64,000 nucleotides of DNA from UBA6168 sp964508135 (GCA_964508135.1 CAZDSU010000013.1:1-64000), one strand, 5' to 3'; shown: positions 16,253 to 25,144, numbered from the stretch's first letter. Program-made: numbers and translations. The notes: a model not told the origin generated them from the sequence alone.

Positions 16253-16717
16253 ATGAAGTACCACTTTTTTTTGTTCGCTATCATTTTGTCGGCCTGCGGC
16301 AATGGCAATGAGACTACCTCCGAAACCACGGCCAGCAAGGATACCGTGAGCGTTCAACCAGCCATTGCCACTGAGATTGAAGTTGAGGACTCCACTGCTG
16401 CCGAACCGGAAAGCCCGGTATATGAAAATGAGCGGTTCAAAGAAGTGACGGTGCAGAAAACGGGCGAGCACACTTTTCAAATTAAGGGAAAGGCCCAAAT
16501 CTTCGAAGCAAGCTTCAGTTGGGTCGTGGAAGATGGTCACCAGGAACTGAAAAAAGGACATGAAATGACGGACGCCGGTGCGCCAGAATGGGGCAACTTC
16601 CAATTTACAGTAGATGTGAAAAAAGACCGTGAGAATTCGACCCTGATGCTAATACTCTTTGAGTCAAGCCCAAAGGATGGGAGCCGCCAATATGAACTGC
16701 CTGTTTTGCTTTATTGA
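16253..16717 (+). CDS. Gmad2-domain lipoprotein (paralogue 1)
   Basis: A 154-residue protein with lipobox ILSAC. A Thr/Glu/Ser-rich spacer of about 40 residues precedes a Gmad2-like immunoglobulin-fold domain (about residues 65-154): HTFQIKGKAQIFEASFSWVVED, EMTDAGAPEWGNFQFTVDV, ILFESSPKDGSRQYELPVLLY. Gmad2 is a sporulation/germination-associated Ig-like domain that also occurs in envelope proteins outside Firmicutes. The domain is nearly identical to that of 49444-49908 while the spacers differ, so the two are recent paralogues. It lies within the region bounded by the duplicated blocks. Confidence 0.85.
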   Translation: MKYHFFLFAIILSACGNGNETTSETTASKDTVSVQPAIATEIEVEDSTAAEPESPVYENERFKEVTVQKTGEHTFQIKGKAQIFEASFSWVVEDGHQELKKGHEMTDAGAPEWGNFQFTVDVKKDRENSTLMLILFESSPKDGSRQYELPVLLY

Positions 16718-16869
16718 TGGAGGGGGGGGATTTCAAGGGACATTTAAATCCAAGCGGAGTAATGCAAAAGGGAAGGCATCCAAAAATGCCTCAACGGCCA
16801 TTACTAATTCGCTGGGATTATCAAGTTGTATTTATAAACTTTAAATGCCTATGACGCCCCATTCCTACC

Positions 16870-16912
16870 AAAAAAAAATGACCGGGCGAATCATCACCCA
16901 GTCATTTTCTTA
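16870..16912 (-). terminator. Terminator of the Pro/Asp-rich gene, copy 2
   Basis: Same stem as copy 1 (AAAATGACCGGG...CCCAGTCATTTT) with a different loop. Retention of the stem with a changed loop supports a functional structure. Confidence 0.75.
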
Positions 16913-16988
16913 AATACCTATAGTATGGCGGTTTATAAACGGCTATTAAACCATATTAAAACCACTCAGTAAATCAATTCCAATCCCA

Positions 16989-17393
16989 TTAAAGCGGCGT
17001 ATTGGTTTGCCCAGGGATATTAGGGAGTTCGTCCGGCAATGGTTTGGTCGGGTCTATGTTTCCATCCCTATCGTCTGCCAGTTCTTCGTCTGTGAATTCA
17101 GGTTCGGTGCTGGGCCGCCGACGGTATGGGTCGGTATCGGGCAAGGGGTCACGTGAATCGGGGTCCTTGTCATCATTGGTGGAACCCGGGTCAATGCCTG
17201 ATTGCTGGTCGCCGGGCTGGCGGCGATAAGGGGCGGAATCAGGCAATGGATTTACCGAAGAAGGTGCATTTCCCCCTCTTTCTTGGTCGGTAAAATTCGG
17301 GTCGGTACTCGTTGGAGTCAACGGATTGTTGCGGTTTTTATCCTCATCCGGCAACGGATTGGTCGGCGTTGGATGAAAGCTGTTGTCTGGCAT
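16989..17393 (-). CDS. Pro/Asp-rich disordered repeat protein, copy 2
   Basis: A 134-residue paralogue of the 13887-14288 product. The first 25 residues (HPTPTNPLPDEDKNRNNPL) and the DPDSRDPLPDTDPYRRRP block are invariant between the copies. The spacer between them varies in sequence and length by a residue or two, as expected for a disordered protein under selection for its short motifs. It has no signal peptide or recognised domain. It starts with the same MPDNS(I/F)HPTP and ends with IPGQ...NTPL. Confidence 0.8.
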   Translation of the reverse strand: MPDNSFHPTPTNPLPDEDKNRNNPLTPTSTDPNFTDQERGGNAPSSVNPLPDSAPYRRQPGDQQSGIDPGSTNDDKDPDSRDPLPDTDPYRRRPSTEPEFTDEELADDRDGNIDPTKPLPDELPNIPGQTNTPL

Positions 17394-17579
17394 GATGTTA
17401 CATTTTTTTGGTTAACAATATTGTTTAATTCATAGGGGTAACGTGCCGCTGCTTTCAGATGTTCAAGATGAATTGAATGTTTTTGTCACTTGAAATCTTA
17501 TGTCATGCTTTACTAAAAATGTAGCCAATCGAGACAATTTGTCATCGGCCAAAACACCAGTGCGCCTTAATCTCCTCAA

Positions 17580-18098
17580 CTACTCTCCCTCCACCGGATA
17601 GTAATGATAACCCAAGTACGCAATCTTCCACTCCCCATTTTCCTTTTCGAGGATGCGGGTTTCAAGCGATTTGCCGAGGAACTTGCGGGTGTCCTTTTCA
17701 TAGGAATTTTGCTCGAAAGTGTACCAAGCCATGTCGCTGGTGATGCGGAAGTTTTCGTTGGAGCGCTCCTCGGTCGAGCCTTTCCAGAGGGTCTCGTTTG
17801 CGTCGAACTGCTTTTTCTTTTCTTCTTTCAGTGACTCAAAGCCGATGTTGGCGGTCACCTTCTCCGGGAAGCCCTCCCAGTAACCAAACTTGCGAAAGGC
17901 GGGCGACTGGAGGTAGGTGCTTTTCCAGGCTTCAAAGTCCTGCTTGTAGTACGATTCCGTTTCTTTGGCGATGACGGCTTGGATGGCCGCCTTTTCTTTT
18001 TCAAAATCAATGGCTGGAGCAGCTGCTGGCTGCGGTGGTTGCTGGTTGCAACTGGCAATCAGGCTGCCAAGCACAAAGAGGAGAATCGTTTTTTTCAT
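17580..18098 (-). CDS. NTF2-like lipoprotein
   Basis: A 172-residue protein with lipobox SLIASC and a Pro/Ala-rich spacer (NQQPPQPAAAPA). The SnoaL/NTF2-like region begins at about residue 33 (EKEKAAIQAVIAKETESYYKQDFEAW) and ends ETRILEKENGEWKIAYLGYHYYPV. This is the usual helix-then-sheet order of DUF4440/NTF2-like proteins. The fold commonly binds small ligands or acts as an enzyme, and the specific role is unknown. It starts 40 bp downstream of the peptide transporter stop on the same strand, so the two may be cotranscribed. Confidence 0.75.
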   Translation of the reverse strand: MKKTILLFVLGSLIASCNQQPPQPAAAPAIDFEKEKAAIQAVIAKETESYYKQDFEAWKSTYLQSPAFRKFGYWEGFPEKVTANIGFESLKEEKKKQFDANETLWKGSTEERSNENFRITSDMAWYTFEQNSYEKDTRKFLGKSLETRILEKENGEWKIAYLGYHYYPVEGE

Positions 18099-18137
18099 TT
18101 GATGAAATTATTATGGTGAAAGATTAATATCCAGACC

Positions 18138-19910
18138 CTACCTCACCCCGTGCATTTTCTTCCTGATTATCGGCGTAAACACAATCGCCACGACGGCCAC
18201 CGCAAGGGAAACGCCCGCCAGTATCCAGAAGAAATAGCTGATGCCTTTTTCGTCGGCAATCTTGTCCACGTTCTCCCCGAACTTTGCGGCACCTTTCATG
18301 CCGATAGCCACGGCTAGGTACCAAATGCCGAACATGACCGCAATCATACGGGCGGGCACTAGTTTGCTCACGTAGGACAGGCCGACGGGGGAGATGCAAA
18401 GCTCGCCCATCGTATGGAAAAGATAGACCAGAATCAACCATATCATGCTCACCGACGCTGTTTTTGCGCCCGGCTCGATGGAGCTGGCACCAAACGCCAC
18501 ACAGGCCATGCCCAGCGCCAGCAGTGTCATGCCGATGGCGTATTTGACGTTGGCGGGCGGGTTGTACTTGCTCTCCCACCATTTTGAGAACAGCGGCGCC
18601 AAGCTGATGATGAACAAGGAGTTGAGGGTGGAGAACCACGAGGCGGGGACTTCCAGCGTTGCTTCGGCCATTTGGCTTTTCAGCATCCAGATGGCGATGC
18701 CCCAAACGATTATGAAGCTGGTGCCGAGGATGATATTGGCGACAGCGTATTTCTTGAAGGTTTGTTGGAACAATTTGAACAATACCCAAGTGATGATGCC
18801 CAATGGCACGACCGTCATCATTGCGTTCACGATTTTGAAAGTAGTGCCTGCGCTGCCTTCCAGTATCCGATTGGTGTAGTCACGGGCGAAGATGGTCAGC
18901 GTGCCGGGCGACTGCTCAAAAATAGCCCAAAAGAAAATGACCAGAATGGCAAAAAAGGTCACGGCTATCAACCGGTCACGGGTCACAACAGAATATTTCA
19001 ACAAACGGTAAACGAGTAGCCCGATGAAGAGTGCAAGGGCCACCAATATCGTAAAATTATTGCCCATTAACCCACCCACATCCCAGTTGAAAATGTCCAC
19101 TGAACCATTGGAGATTTTCTTGGCCGGTTCGAAGATTATCCACATCAGCCCGAGGAAAATCATCACGGCGATGAGCACCAATTGGCCGCCAGTGAATGGG
19201 TTTGGCTTGTCGCCATCCAGTGCAAGTTCAGTGGCGGCGGCGTCTTTTTTCACAGGCTTGAGGCCGATATTGCCGAAGATGTTTTGCGCCAGCCAAAACT
19301 GCAAAAGACCAAAAAACATGAAGATACCAGCGAGGCCAAAGCCCCAGTTCCAGCCTACTTTTTCGCCCAAATAGCCGCACAGCAGGATACCGAAAAATGC
19401 GCCAGAATTGACGCCCATATAAAATATGGTGTATGCGCCGTCCTTCTTTTCTGGGTGGTTTTTGTACATTTCCGAGATGATGGACACCATGTTGGGCTTG
19501 AAAAAACCATTGCCGAACACCAAAAATACCAGGCCCATATAAATGGAAACACTGGTCTCCAGCGCCATGCAGCCATGCCCCAAGGTCATGAGCGAGGCAC
19601 CCACCACCACTGCCCAGCGGTACCCGATTTTTTTGTCCGCAAAATAGCCGCCCATCATCGTGGACAGGTAAACCAACCCCACGTAGGAGCCAAACAAAGC
19701 CATCGCTTGTTCCCTGGTCCATTCCCAACCCCCATTGGCGAGGGTGGAAGTCAGGAACATCACGAGCAATGCCCGCATCCCGTAGAAGGAGAAGCGTTCC
19801 CACATTTCGGTGAAGAAAAGCACGAACAGCCCGGCGGGGTGCCCGATGACCGGGTTTTCAAAGAAATGGTCTGTTCCGCCATGCGGCGACTTTGGCGTAT
19901 CGTTGCTCAT
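18138..19910 (-). CDS. POT/PTR-family proton-coupled oligopeptide transporter
   Basis: A 590-residue inner-membrane protein. The PTR2 signature FFTEMWERFSFYGMRALLV is near residues 31-49 and includes the E-x-x-E-R-F-x-Y-Y-like proton/substrate motif in its EMWERFSFYG form. GGYFADKKIGYRWAVV follows, then more than twelve hydrophobic segments and the second-half motif LFHTMGELCISPVGLSYV. It imports di- and tripeptides with protons. Bacteroidota usually carry longer versions with additional helices, as here. A downstream NTF2-like lipoprotein may belong to the same transcript. Confidence 0.93.
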   Translation of the reverse strand: MSNDTPKSPHGGTDHFFENPVIGHPAGLFVLFFTEMWERFSFYGMRALLVMFLTSTLANGGWEWTREQAMALFGSYVGLVYLSTMMGGYFADKKIGYRWAVVVGASLMTLGHGCMALETSVSIYMGLVFLVFGNGFFKPNMVSIISEMYKNHPEKKDGAYTIFYMGVNSGAFFGILLCGYLGEKVGWNWGFGLAGIFMFFGLLQFWLAQNIFGNIGLKPVKKDAAATELALDGDKPNPFTGGQLVLIAVMIFLGLMWIIFEPAKKISNGSVDIFNWDVGGLMGNNFTILVALALFIGLLVYRLLKYSVVTRDRLIAVTFFAILVIFFWAIFEQSPGTLTIFARDYTNRILEGSAGTTFKIVNAMMTVVPLGIITWVLFKLFQQTFKKYAVANIILGTSFIIVWGIAIWMLKSQMAEATLEVPASWFSTLNSLFIISLAPLFSKWWESKYNPPANVKYAIGMTLLALGMACVAFGASSIEPGAKTASVSMIWLILVYLFHTMGELCISPVGLSYVSKLVPARMIAVMFGIWYLAVAIGMKGAAKFGENVDKIADEKGISYFFWILAGVSLAVAVVAIVFTPIIRKKMHGVR

Positions 19911-19939
19911 AATTGCGTTTTATTTTATTTTGAATTGAT

Positions 19940-19972
19940 AGACTTTCCAAGTTTTTCAAACTTGGAAAGTCT
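19940..19972. repeat. Palindrome AGACTTTCCAAG...CTTGGAAAGTCT
   Basis: A near-perfect hairpin upstream of the peptide transporter. It is closely related to the palindrome at 46058-46087 (CCAAGTTTTGAAACTTGG core). It occupies the divergent promoter region. Confidence 0.75.
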
Positions 19973-20129
19973 GCCTCCTGCGAAGGCAACATGGCAAATG
20001 TAATACGACCCGCCACATTTTCTGTTTTTGTATTTATCTTTTGCAAGCTGTTTGCCAGTCCTTGGGCAAGCAGCAGTCACCCCAAACTTTCCTTTCAAAC
20101 CCCTACCTTCGCCCCACAAACTCAACCGA

Positions 20130-20918
20130 ATGAGCTATCAACCGCCAGCAATCAGGAAAGTAAACGTCGTACGCTACGTGACGCCCCTGCGGGAAGGCGG
20201 CTCCCTGCCAGCCATCGTGGAGGCGGACGACGATTTTCTGTACGTCGCCAAATTCAGGGGTGCGGGGCAGGGGACAAAGGCGCTGATTGCCGACTTGATT
20301 GGTGCCGAAATGGCTCGTTCGGCTGGCCTGAAAGTGCCCGAACTTGTCTTGGTTGACCTCGACGAAGCGTTCGGTCGCACCGAGCCGGATGAAGAAATCC
20401 AAGACTTGCTGAAAGGAAGCACGGGCACCAACCTCGGCGTCCATTACCTCTCCGGGGCCATCAGCTACGACCCGGCGGTGAATGGTGCTGACCCGCTACT
20501 CGCCTCCAAAATCGTGTGGCTGGATGCCCTGCTCACCAACGTGGACCGCACCGCCAAGAACACCAACATGCTGGTTTGGAATCGGGAACTTTGGTTGATT
20601 GACTTCGGCGCCTGTCTGTATTTCCACCATAGCTGGGACAATTGGGAGCAACAGGCGATACTGCCTTTCACAAATATCAGGACGCATGTGCTGTTGGCGC
20701 AAGCCAGTCAACTGGCCGAAGTGAATGAGGTACTGACCTCCCTGCTGACGCCCAATCTGTTGTCGGTCATCATCCAGCGCATCCCCGACGATTGGCTGAA
20801 TGGTCACGGCACACCGGACGAAATGCGCCGGGTCTATCAAGAGTTTTTGACACGGCGCATCGCCGCCTCCAGCATATTTCTAAAAGAAGCCCAAGATGCA
20901 AGAGCGAAACTTATTTGA
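20130..20918 (+). CDS. HipA-like kinase domain protein
   Basis: A 262-residue protein starting at ATG 20130; the longer frame from 20028 contains no conserved sequence. The features are of the HipA-like kinase family (PF20613): a Gly/Lys N-lobe (YVAKFRGAGQGTKALIADLIGAEMA), the catalytic-loop-like VWLDALLTNVDRTAKNTNML with Asp and Asn, and the metal-binding WLIDFGACLYFHH. These families are kinase-fold proteins related to the HipA toxin, but the substrate of this short form is unknown. The DUF3037 gene overlaps its last 23 bp, which is a recurring gene pair in many bacteria. Confidence 0.85.
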   Translation: MSYQPPAIRKVNVVRYVTPLREGGSLPAIVEADDDFLYVAKFRGAGQGTKALIADLIGAEMARSAGLKVPELVLVDLDEAFGRTEPDEEIQDLLKGSTGTNLGVHYLSGAISYDPAVNGADPLLASKIVWLDALLTNVDRTAKNTNMLVWNRELWLIDFGACLYFHHSWDNWEQQAILPFTNIRTHVLLAQASQLAEVNEVLTSLLTPNLLSVIIQRIPDDWLNGHGTPDEMRRVYQEFLTRRIAASSIFLKEAQDARAKLI

Positions 20919-21279
20919 ATATGCAGTCATCCGAATCATGCCCCGAGTGGAGCGGGAGGAGTTCATGAACGTGGGCGTGATACTGCTTTGCAAAAAGCAA
21001 AACTTCCTTCATGCACTTTACGAAGTAAGCCCGCAGCGGCTGGAAGCGCTTTGCCCTGGCTGTGACGTGGAAGAATTGGCTGCCCACTTGTCCGCCTTTG
21101 CACGTATTGCCGCAGGTGACCCGACCGCTGGTCCCATCGCCCAGTTGGACATCGCTGGCCGGTTTCGCTGGCTCACCGCACAACGCAGCACGGTTTTGCA
21201 GCCTTCCAAAGTACACCCCGGCCTTTGCGACGACCCGATGCAAATGTTGGAGCGGTTGTTTCGGGAGATGGTGTTGTGA
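20896..21279 (+). CDS. DUF3037 protein
   Basis: A 127-residue cytoplasmic protein with the DUF3037 hallmarks FEYAVIRIMPRVEREEFMNVGVILLC near the start and FRWLTAQRSTVLQPSKVHPGLCDDP in the second half. It is translationally coupled to the HipA-like kinase through a 23-bp overlap. The pairing suggests that one modifies or regulates the other, perhaps as a toxin-antitoxin-like or signalling unit; this is inference. The convergent LytTR gene ends 9 bp downstream. Confidence 0.88.
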   Translation: MQERNLFEYAVIRIMPRVEREEFMNVGVILLCKKQNFLHALYEVSPQRLEALCPGCDVEELAAHLSAFARIAAGDPTAGPIAQLDIAGRFRWLTAQRSTVLQPSKVHPGLCDDPMQMLERLFREMVL

Positions 21280-21288
21280 AGGCAAGCT

Positions 21289-22020
21289 TCACCACTTTCC
21301 AGTTAACACGTTCTCCACCCCCGCCTGATAACTCCTCCCAATCGGCAACTTCACCCCAGCCACCTCCACCTCCGTCGCCGAAAACGCCTCGATTTTGTCC
21401 TTCGCCACGAGGTAGGAACGATGGATTCGGAGTAGGTTCGGGTCGTTCAGGTGGACTTCGAACTCGCCGAGTTGGAACCTCGTCACCACTGATTTCCCAC
21501 TCGCTAAAATAATTTTCACGTATTCCTTCAGACTCTCCACGTACAAGATTTCATCATTGAAAACCTTGACCTGGCGCTTGTTTTCGTTGAAGAAATGAAA
21601 TGAACGGCTTACGGTGGACGGTGGTTGGTGGACGGTAACCGGGCCGTCCACCGTCTGCCGTCCCCCGTCCACCGTTAACTTATTCACTGCGGCTAGGAAG
21701 CGGGGGAATCCGAACGGTTTGAGCAGATAGTCCACCACATTGAGTTCATAGCCTTCGAGGGCATACTGGTGGTAGGCGGTGGTGAGGATGACCTGCGGCG
21801 GCTGTTGCAGGGTTTTCAAGAAGTCCAAGCCCTTGAGTTTGGGTAAATGGATGTCAAGGAAAAGCACGTCCACTGCATGGTATTTCAGAAACTCCAATGC
21901 TGAGAGCGCATCGCCGCAAGCCCCGACGAACTCAAGCGTCGGCACTTGCCGGATGAACTCCTCCAATCCCTCAGCGGCGAGGGGTTCATCTTCGATGACG
22001 AGGCATTTTAACTTAGTCAT
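21289..22020 (-). CDS. LytTR-family response regulator
   Basis: A 243-residue protein. The receiver domain (1-115) has Asp56 as phosphoacceptor in VLFLDIHLP, plus Thr/Lys (ILTTAYHQYA, YLLKPFGF). The LytTR DNA-binding domain (about 138-243) has FHFFNENKRQVKV, ILYVESLKEYVKIIL and LLRIHRSYLV. The interdomain linker (about 116-137, TVDGGRQTVDGPVTVHQPPS) is encoded by an inverted repeat of the word GGTGGACGGT. The gene follows its histidine kinase by 4 bp, so the two form one operon and one signalling pathway. Confidence 0.95.
   Translation of the reverse strand: MTKLKCLVIEDEPLAAEGLEEFIRQVPTLEFVGACGDALSALEFLKYHAVDVLFLDIHLPKLKGLDFLKTLQQPPQVILTTAYHQYALEGYELNVVDYLLKPFGFPRFLAAVNKLTVDGGRQTVDGPVTVHQPPSTVSRSFHFFNENKRQVKVFNDEILYVESLKEYVKIILASGKSVVTRFQLGEFEVHLNDPNLLRIHRSYLVAKDKIEAFSATEVEVAGVKLPIGRSYQAGVENVLTGKW
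21611..21675. repeat. Word hairpin (GGTGGACGGT) inside the LytTR gene
   Basis: The left arm 21611-21639 and right arm 21643-21675 both consist of GGACGGT-type words and are mutually complementary. The hairpin is in frame and codes for the flexible linker only. Confidence 0.8.
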
Positions 22021-22049
22021 TGGGTTATTGAGTTATTGGGTTATTGAGG
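22021..22049. repeat. TTATTGGG/TTATTGAG words at the kinase-regulator junction
   Basis: The tract supplies the last residues of the kinase (NNPITQ), its TAA stop and the bases up to the regulator ATG, on the minus strand. The same word family is at 35578-35657 and 37099-37360. Confidence 0.8.
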
Positions 22050-23095
22050 ACGATTTTCAAGCCTACCACGAACTTATCACCCTGATTATCAAGGCGTAAC
22101 TCATGCTCAGGATAAATCAATTCCAATTGCCGCTTCACGTTTTTCAGGCCGATACCTTCGGTAATTTCTCGGTCGCTGGGGTCCTTGGCGTTTTCCACCG
22201 AGAAGTCGAGCCTGCCGTTTTTTACCCTTAAAAAAATGCGCACCCAAGTCTCGCCACGGCTTTCGGATGCGCCGTGCTTGAAGGCATTTTCCACGAACGG
22301 GAGCAGTAGCAGTGGGGCAATGGGCTGGTCTTCGTCGTCCACTTCCACCTGAAAATCGGCACGCAGTCGGTCGCCGTAGCGCAGCCGCTCCAGTTCAAGG
22401 TAGTCACGGATGACCTTCACCTCCTGCGAGATTCGGATGCGTGGCGTGGTGCATTCGTAGAGCATGAACCGCAGCAAATCGGATAGTTTCAGGATGGCGT
22501 CGGGTGTGTCTTCGCTGCGTTTTCGGGCGAGGTGGTAGAGGTTGTTCAGCGTGTTGAAAAGGAAGTGCGGGTTCGTTTGCGCCCGCAGGAAGTTGAGTTC
22601 CGACTGCAATTTTTCCTCCACGAGTTGTCGCTCCCGTTCGGAGGCGGCCTGTCCCATTCTGAACAACTTGATGGCTGACGCCACGCTCAGGAGCAGCAGG
22701 ATGTCAATCGAGTTCCAAAGCCAACGGAGCAGCTTTCGGGCGAAACTGGCCACTGGTTCTGGGTTTGACACTTCGTAGATGTGCGGGTAAATGACATTGA
22801 ACCAAAACGCCTTGGCGACCAACGTGGCTGCAATCGCCACTGCCAACACAGAGAGCACAAGTTCCATCAGGTTTTTGGTGCGGAAATACCTAGGCACCAA
22901 AAAATAAAGTACAAAATACGTGGCTGGTATCTTATAGAACAGCACTCCCAGCTCCGCCGTGTATGCCAGCAGCATCCGCTCGCCGAAGCCGAGATGGGCA
23001 TACGAACTCCCCGCAAGCGGGGCATTCAGGTAGCCGTCGTAGAGGCCGTAGGCCAGCCAAAAAGCGAAGTGGAGCAAGATGCGGTGGTGCTTCAT
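22025..23095 (-). CDS. LytS-type sensor histidine kinase
   Basis: A 356-residue protein starting at ATG 23095 (MKHHRILLHFAFWLAYGLYDG); the longer frame has no conserved residues. About four membrane segments occupy residues 1-135, followed by a short coiled-coil (ASERERQLVEEKLQSELNFLRAQ). The His_kinase domain has the phosphoacceptor region NPHFLFNTLNNLYHLA, and the HATPase has LLLLPFVENAFKHG and GIGLKNVKRQLELIY. It autophosphorylates and passes phosphate to the LytTR regulator encoded 4 bp downstream. The ligand is unknown. Its final residues come from the repeat at 22021-22049. Confidence 0.95.
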   Translation of the reverse strand: MKHHRILLHFAFWLAYGLYDGYLNAPLAGSSYAHLGFGERMLLAYTAELGVLFYKIPATYFVLYFLVPRYFRTKNLMELVLSVLAVAIAATLVAKAFWFNVIYPHIYEVSNPEPVASFARKLLRWLWNSIDILLLLSVASAIKLFRMGQAASERERQLVEEKLQSELNFLRAQTNPHFLFNTLNNLYHLARKRSEDTPDAILKLSDLLRFMLYECTTPRIRISQEVKVIRDYLELERLRYGDRLRADFQVEVDDEDQPIAPLLLLPFVENAFKHGASESRGETWVRIFLRVKNGRLDFSVENAKDPSDREITEGIGLKNVKRQLELIYPEHELRLDNQGDKFVVGLKIVLNNPITQ

Positions 23096-23248
23096 CTGGC
23101 AAATTTCGCAAAAAATTTGCCCCACTGCAGTCGAAGATTCCAAACGTTGGCTTGCTCCAAACGAACAACGGTTTGCGTTGAAAAACGTCGTTTGGGAGGA
23201 GCAGGCTGCCATTTTTACCAAAACCAGAATGGCGGCGGAGGGCATGGG

Positions 23249-23256
23249 TAGTTTTG
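23249..23256 (+). promoter_or_regulatory. TAnnTTTG box before the FG-GAP gene
   Basis: TAGTTTTG matches the Bacteroidota -7 consensus, 21 bp before the start codon at 23278. No clear -33 TTTG is present, so this is a weak prediction. Confidence 0.3.
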
Positions 23257-23277
23257 TGCAAAACATTGAAATTCAAC

Positions 23278-25044
23278 ATGAAAAAAGTAATCACCCAACT
23301 GTTCTGTCTGATGTTTGCCGCCCAAACTTTTGCGCAAGCGCCACTTTTCCAAAAAATAACCACAGGGCCGCACGTCACCACACCTTCCGACAGCCGCAGC
23401 GTCAACTTCGTGGACGTGAACAACGACGGCTGGGAAGACCTGTTCATCAGCAACGGGCCACAGGCAGGTGCGGTCAATTTCCTTTACCTGAATGATGGGA
23501 CAGGCAATTTTACGGCTGTGACGAGCGGCGACATCGTGGCCGATGCCAAACCGTTCGATGGGGCGACTTTCGCCGACTTCGACAATGACGGCGACCTTGA
23601 TGCCTATGTCGTGACTTGGTATGGCGTGAAGAACTTCCTCTATGCTGGCAATGGAGATGGGACTTTCACCTACGATGGCAACGCAGCGCCTTCGACCATT
23701 GGAACCCACTCCGAAACGGCCTCGTGGGGCGACTACGACAACGACGGTTTGCTCGACCTCTACGTGACCAATTCGGATGGAAATTTCAAAAACCTGATGT
23801 TCCATAACAACGGTGGACAGGTTTTCTCGCAAGTGGCCATTGGCGCTCCAGTGACCGACGCAAATGCCTCTCGCTCAGTCAATTGGGTGGATTTCGACGA
23901 TGATTGCGACCTCGACATTTTTGTTTCCAACGAATCAAACCAGCCTGACGACCTGTACAAAAACAATGGCGACGGCACCTTCTCCAAAGTAACCCCTGGC
24001 GCTCCCAGCCAGAGCGCCCGCAGCAGCATGAGCAGCAGTTGGGGCGATGTGGACAACGACGGCGACCTCGACCTTTTTGTGGCCAATTCCGGCAATTTTT
24101 CAGCGCAAAACAACCAGCTTTTTTTGAACGAAAACGGGTCGTTCACGGCAGTGGCTACGGGCGATTTGGTGACGGACGGCGGCTGCTCCTTCGGCTCCAA
24201 TTTCGGCGACTACGACAACGATGGCGACCTCGACCTCGTGGTGTCCAACGGATTTTGTGGCGGAAGCATCGTCAATTTTTTGTACAAAAATGACGGCCTC
24301 AGCAACCTCTCCCGTGACCTGACGAGCATCGAAGACCTAGCCACCCCGTGCAGCTACGGCGCAGCCTGGGGCGACGTGAACAACGACGGCTTCCTCGACC
24401 TCGGCATTGCCACCTGCAAGAATTCGAGCACCGCTCCCCTACCTTCCAACCTGTTATACCTGAACAATGGAAACGGCAACAACTGGCTGAAAATCAAGCT
24501 TACCGGGACAATCGGCAACCGTTCGGCCATTGGAGCGAGGGTGTGGGTGACGGCCAACATTGGCGGGCAAACGGTGACGCAGGTAAGGGAAGTCAGCGCC
24601 CAATCGGGCTACTGTGGGCAGAACAGTTTGACGGCGCATTTTGGCCTCGGCGATGCCAATGTGGTGACCGAAATCCGAGTGCGTTTCGGCTGCGGACAGG
24701 ACACGATGCTGACCGGTATTGCACCCAACCAGCTCCTCGAAATCACGGAAGCCATGTTGCCATCAGCCGTACAACAAGTTGAAAATGAGACCCTTGCAGT
24801 GAGGGTTTCTCCAAATCCAGCCAATGACAGTTTCCACGTCGCAGTTGAAACCAAGCGGCCAATTTCGATATTGAACTTGCGACTGACGGACCGTGCCGGA
24901 CGGGTCGTTTTCGAGAGAAAATATGAGCAGGTAGGTGGAAACTTCACGGTTAGTTTTTCTAAAACCGCACTTGGCATGGCAAACGGCGTCCACTATTTGA
25001 CGCTTTCAGCGGATGGATTCTCAAAAACGGTTTTGGTGCACTGA
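23278..25044 (+). CDS. Secreted FG-GAP/UnbV (ASPIC) protein with T9SS sorting domain
   Basis: A 588-residue protein with a signal peptide (MKKVITQLFCLMFAAQTFAQ). At least seven FG-GAP/VCBS repeats follow, each with a calcium-binding loop (DVNNDGWEDLF, DFDNDGDLDAY, DYDNDGLLDLY, DVDNDGDLDLF). The UnbV/ASPIC domain (about 410-480) has RSAIGARVWVT and LTAHFGLGDANVVTEIRVRFGCGQ. The C-terminus VRVSPNPANDSFHVAVE...GVHYLTLSADGFSKTVLVH is a type A T9SS sorting signal. The protein is therefore exported through T9SS and probably anchored as a beta-propeller adhesion or binding protein. Confidence 0.93.
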   Translation: MKKVITQLFCLMFAAQTFAQAPLFQKITTGPHVTTPSDSRSVNFVDVNNDGWEDLFISNGPQAGAVNFLYLNDGTGNFTAVTSGDIVADAKPFDGATFADFDNDGDLDAYVVTWYGVKNFLYAGNGDGTFTYDGNAAPSTIGTHSETASWGDYDNDGLLDLYVTNSDGNFKNLMFHNNGGQVFSQVAIGAPVTDANASRSVNWVDFDDDCDLDIFVSNESNQPDDLYKNNGDGTFSKVTPGAPSQSARSSMSSSWGDVDNDGDLDLFVANSGNFSAQNNQLFLNENGSFTAVATGDLVTDGGCSFGSNFGDYDNDGDLDLVVSNGFCGGSIVNFLYKNDGLSNLSRDLTSIEDLATPCSYGAAWGDVNNDGFLDLGIATCKNSSTAPLPSNLLYLNNGNGNNWLKIKLTGTIGNRSAIGARVWVTANIGGQTVTQVREVSAQSGYCGQNSLTAHFGLGDANVVTEIRVRFGCGQDTMLTGIAPNQLLEITEAMLPSAVQQVENETLAVRVSPNPANDSFHVAVETKRPISILNLRLTDRAGRVVFERKYEQVGGNFTVSFSKTALGMANGVHYLTLSADGFSKTVLVH

Positions 25045-25144
25045 GGTTGCCTTGATTTTTGAAAAATTGGATTTTGTTTTTAAACTTTGTGAAATCGTGC
25101 AGGTCTCACCACTCGTTTTGCAACTAATTTAAAAATTCACCAAC

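Larger units (their letters stand above)
16870..17485. repeat. 616-bp duplicated block, copy 2
   Basis: Direct repeat of 13764-14379 at a distance of about 3.1 kb. It includes the terminator, 3' UTR, Pro/Asp-rich gene and upstream region. Confidence 0.85.
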
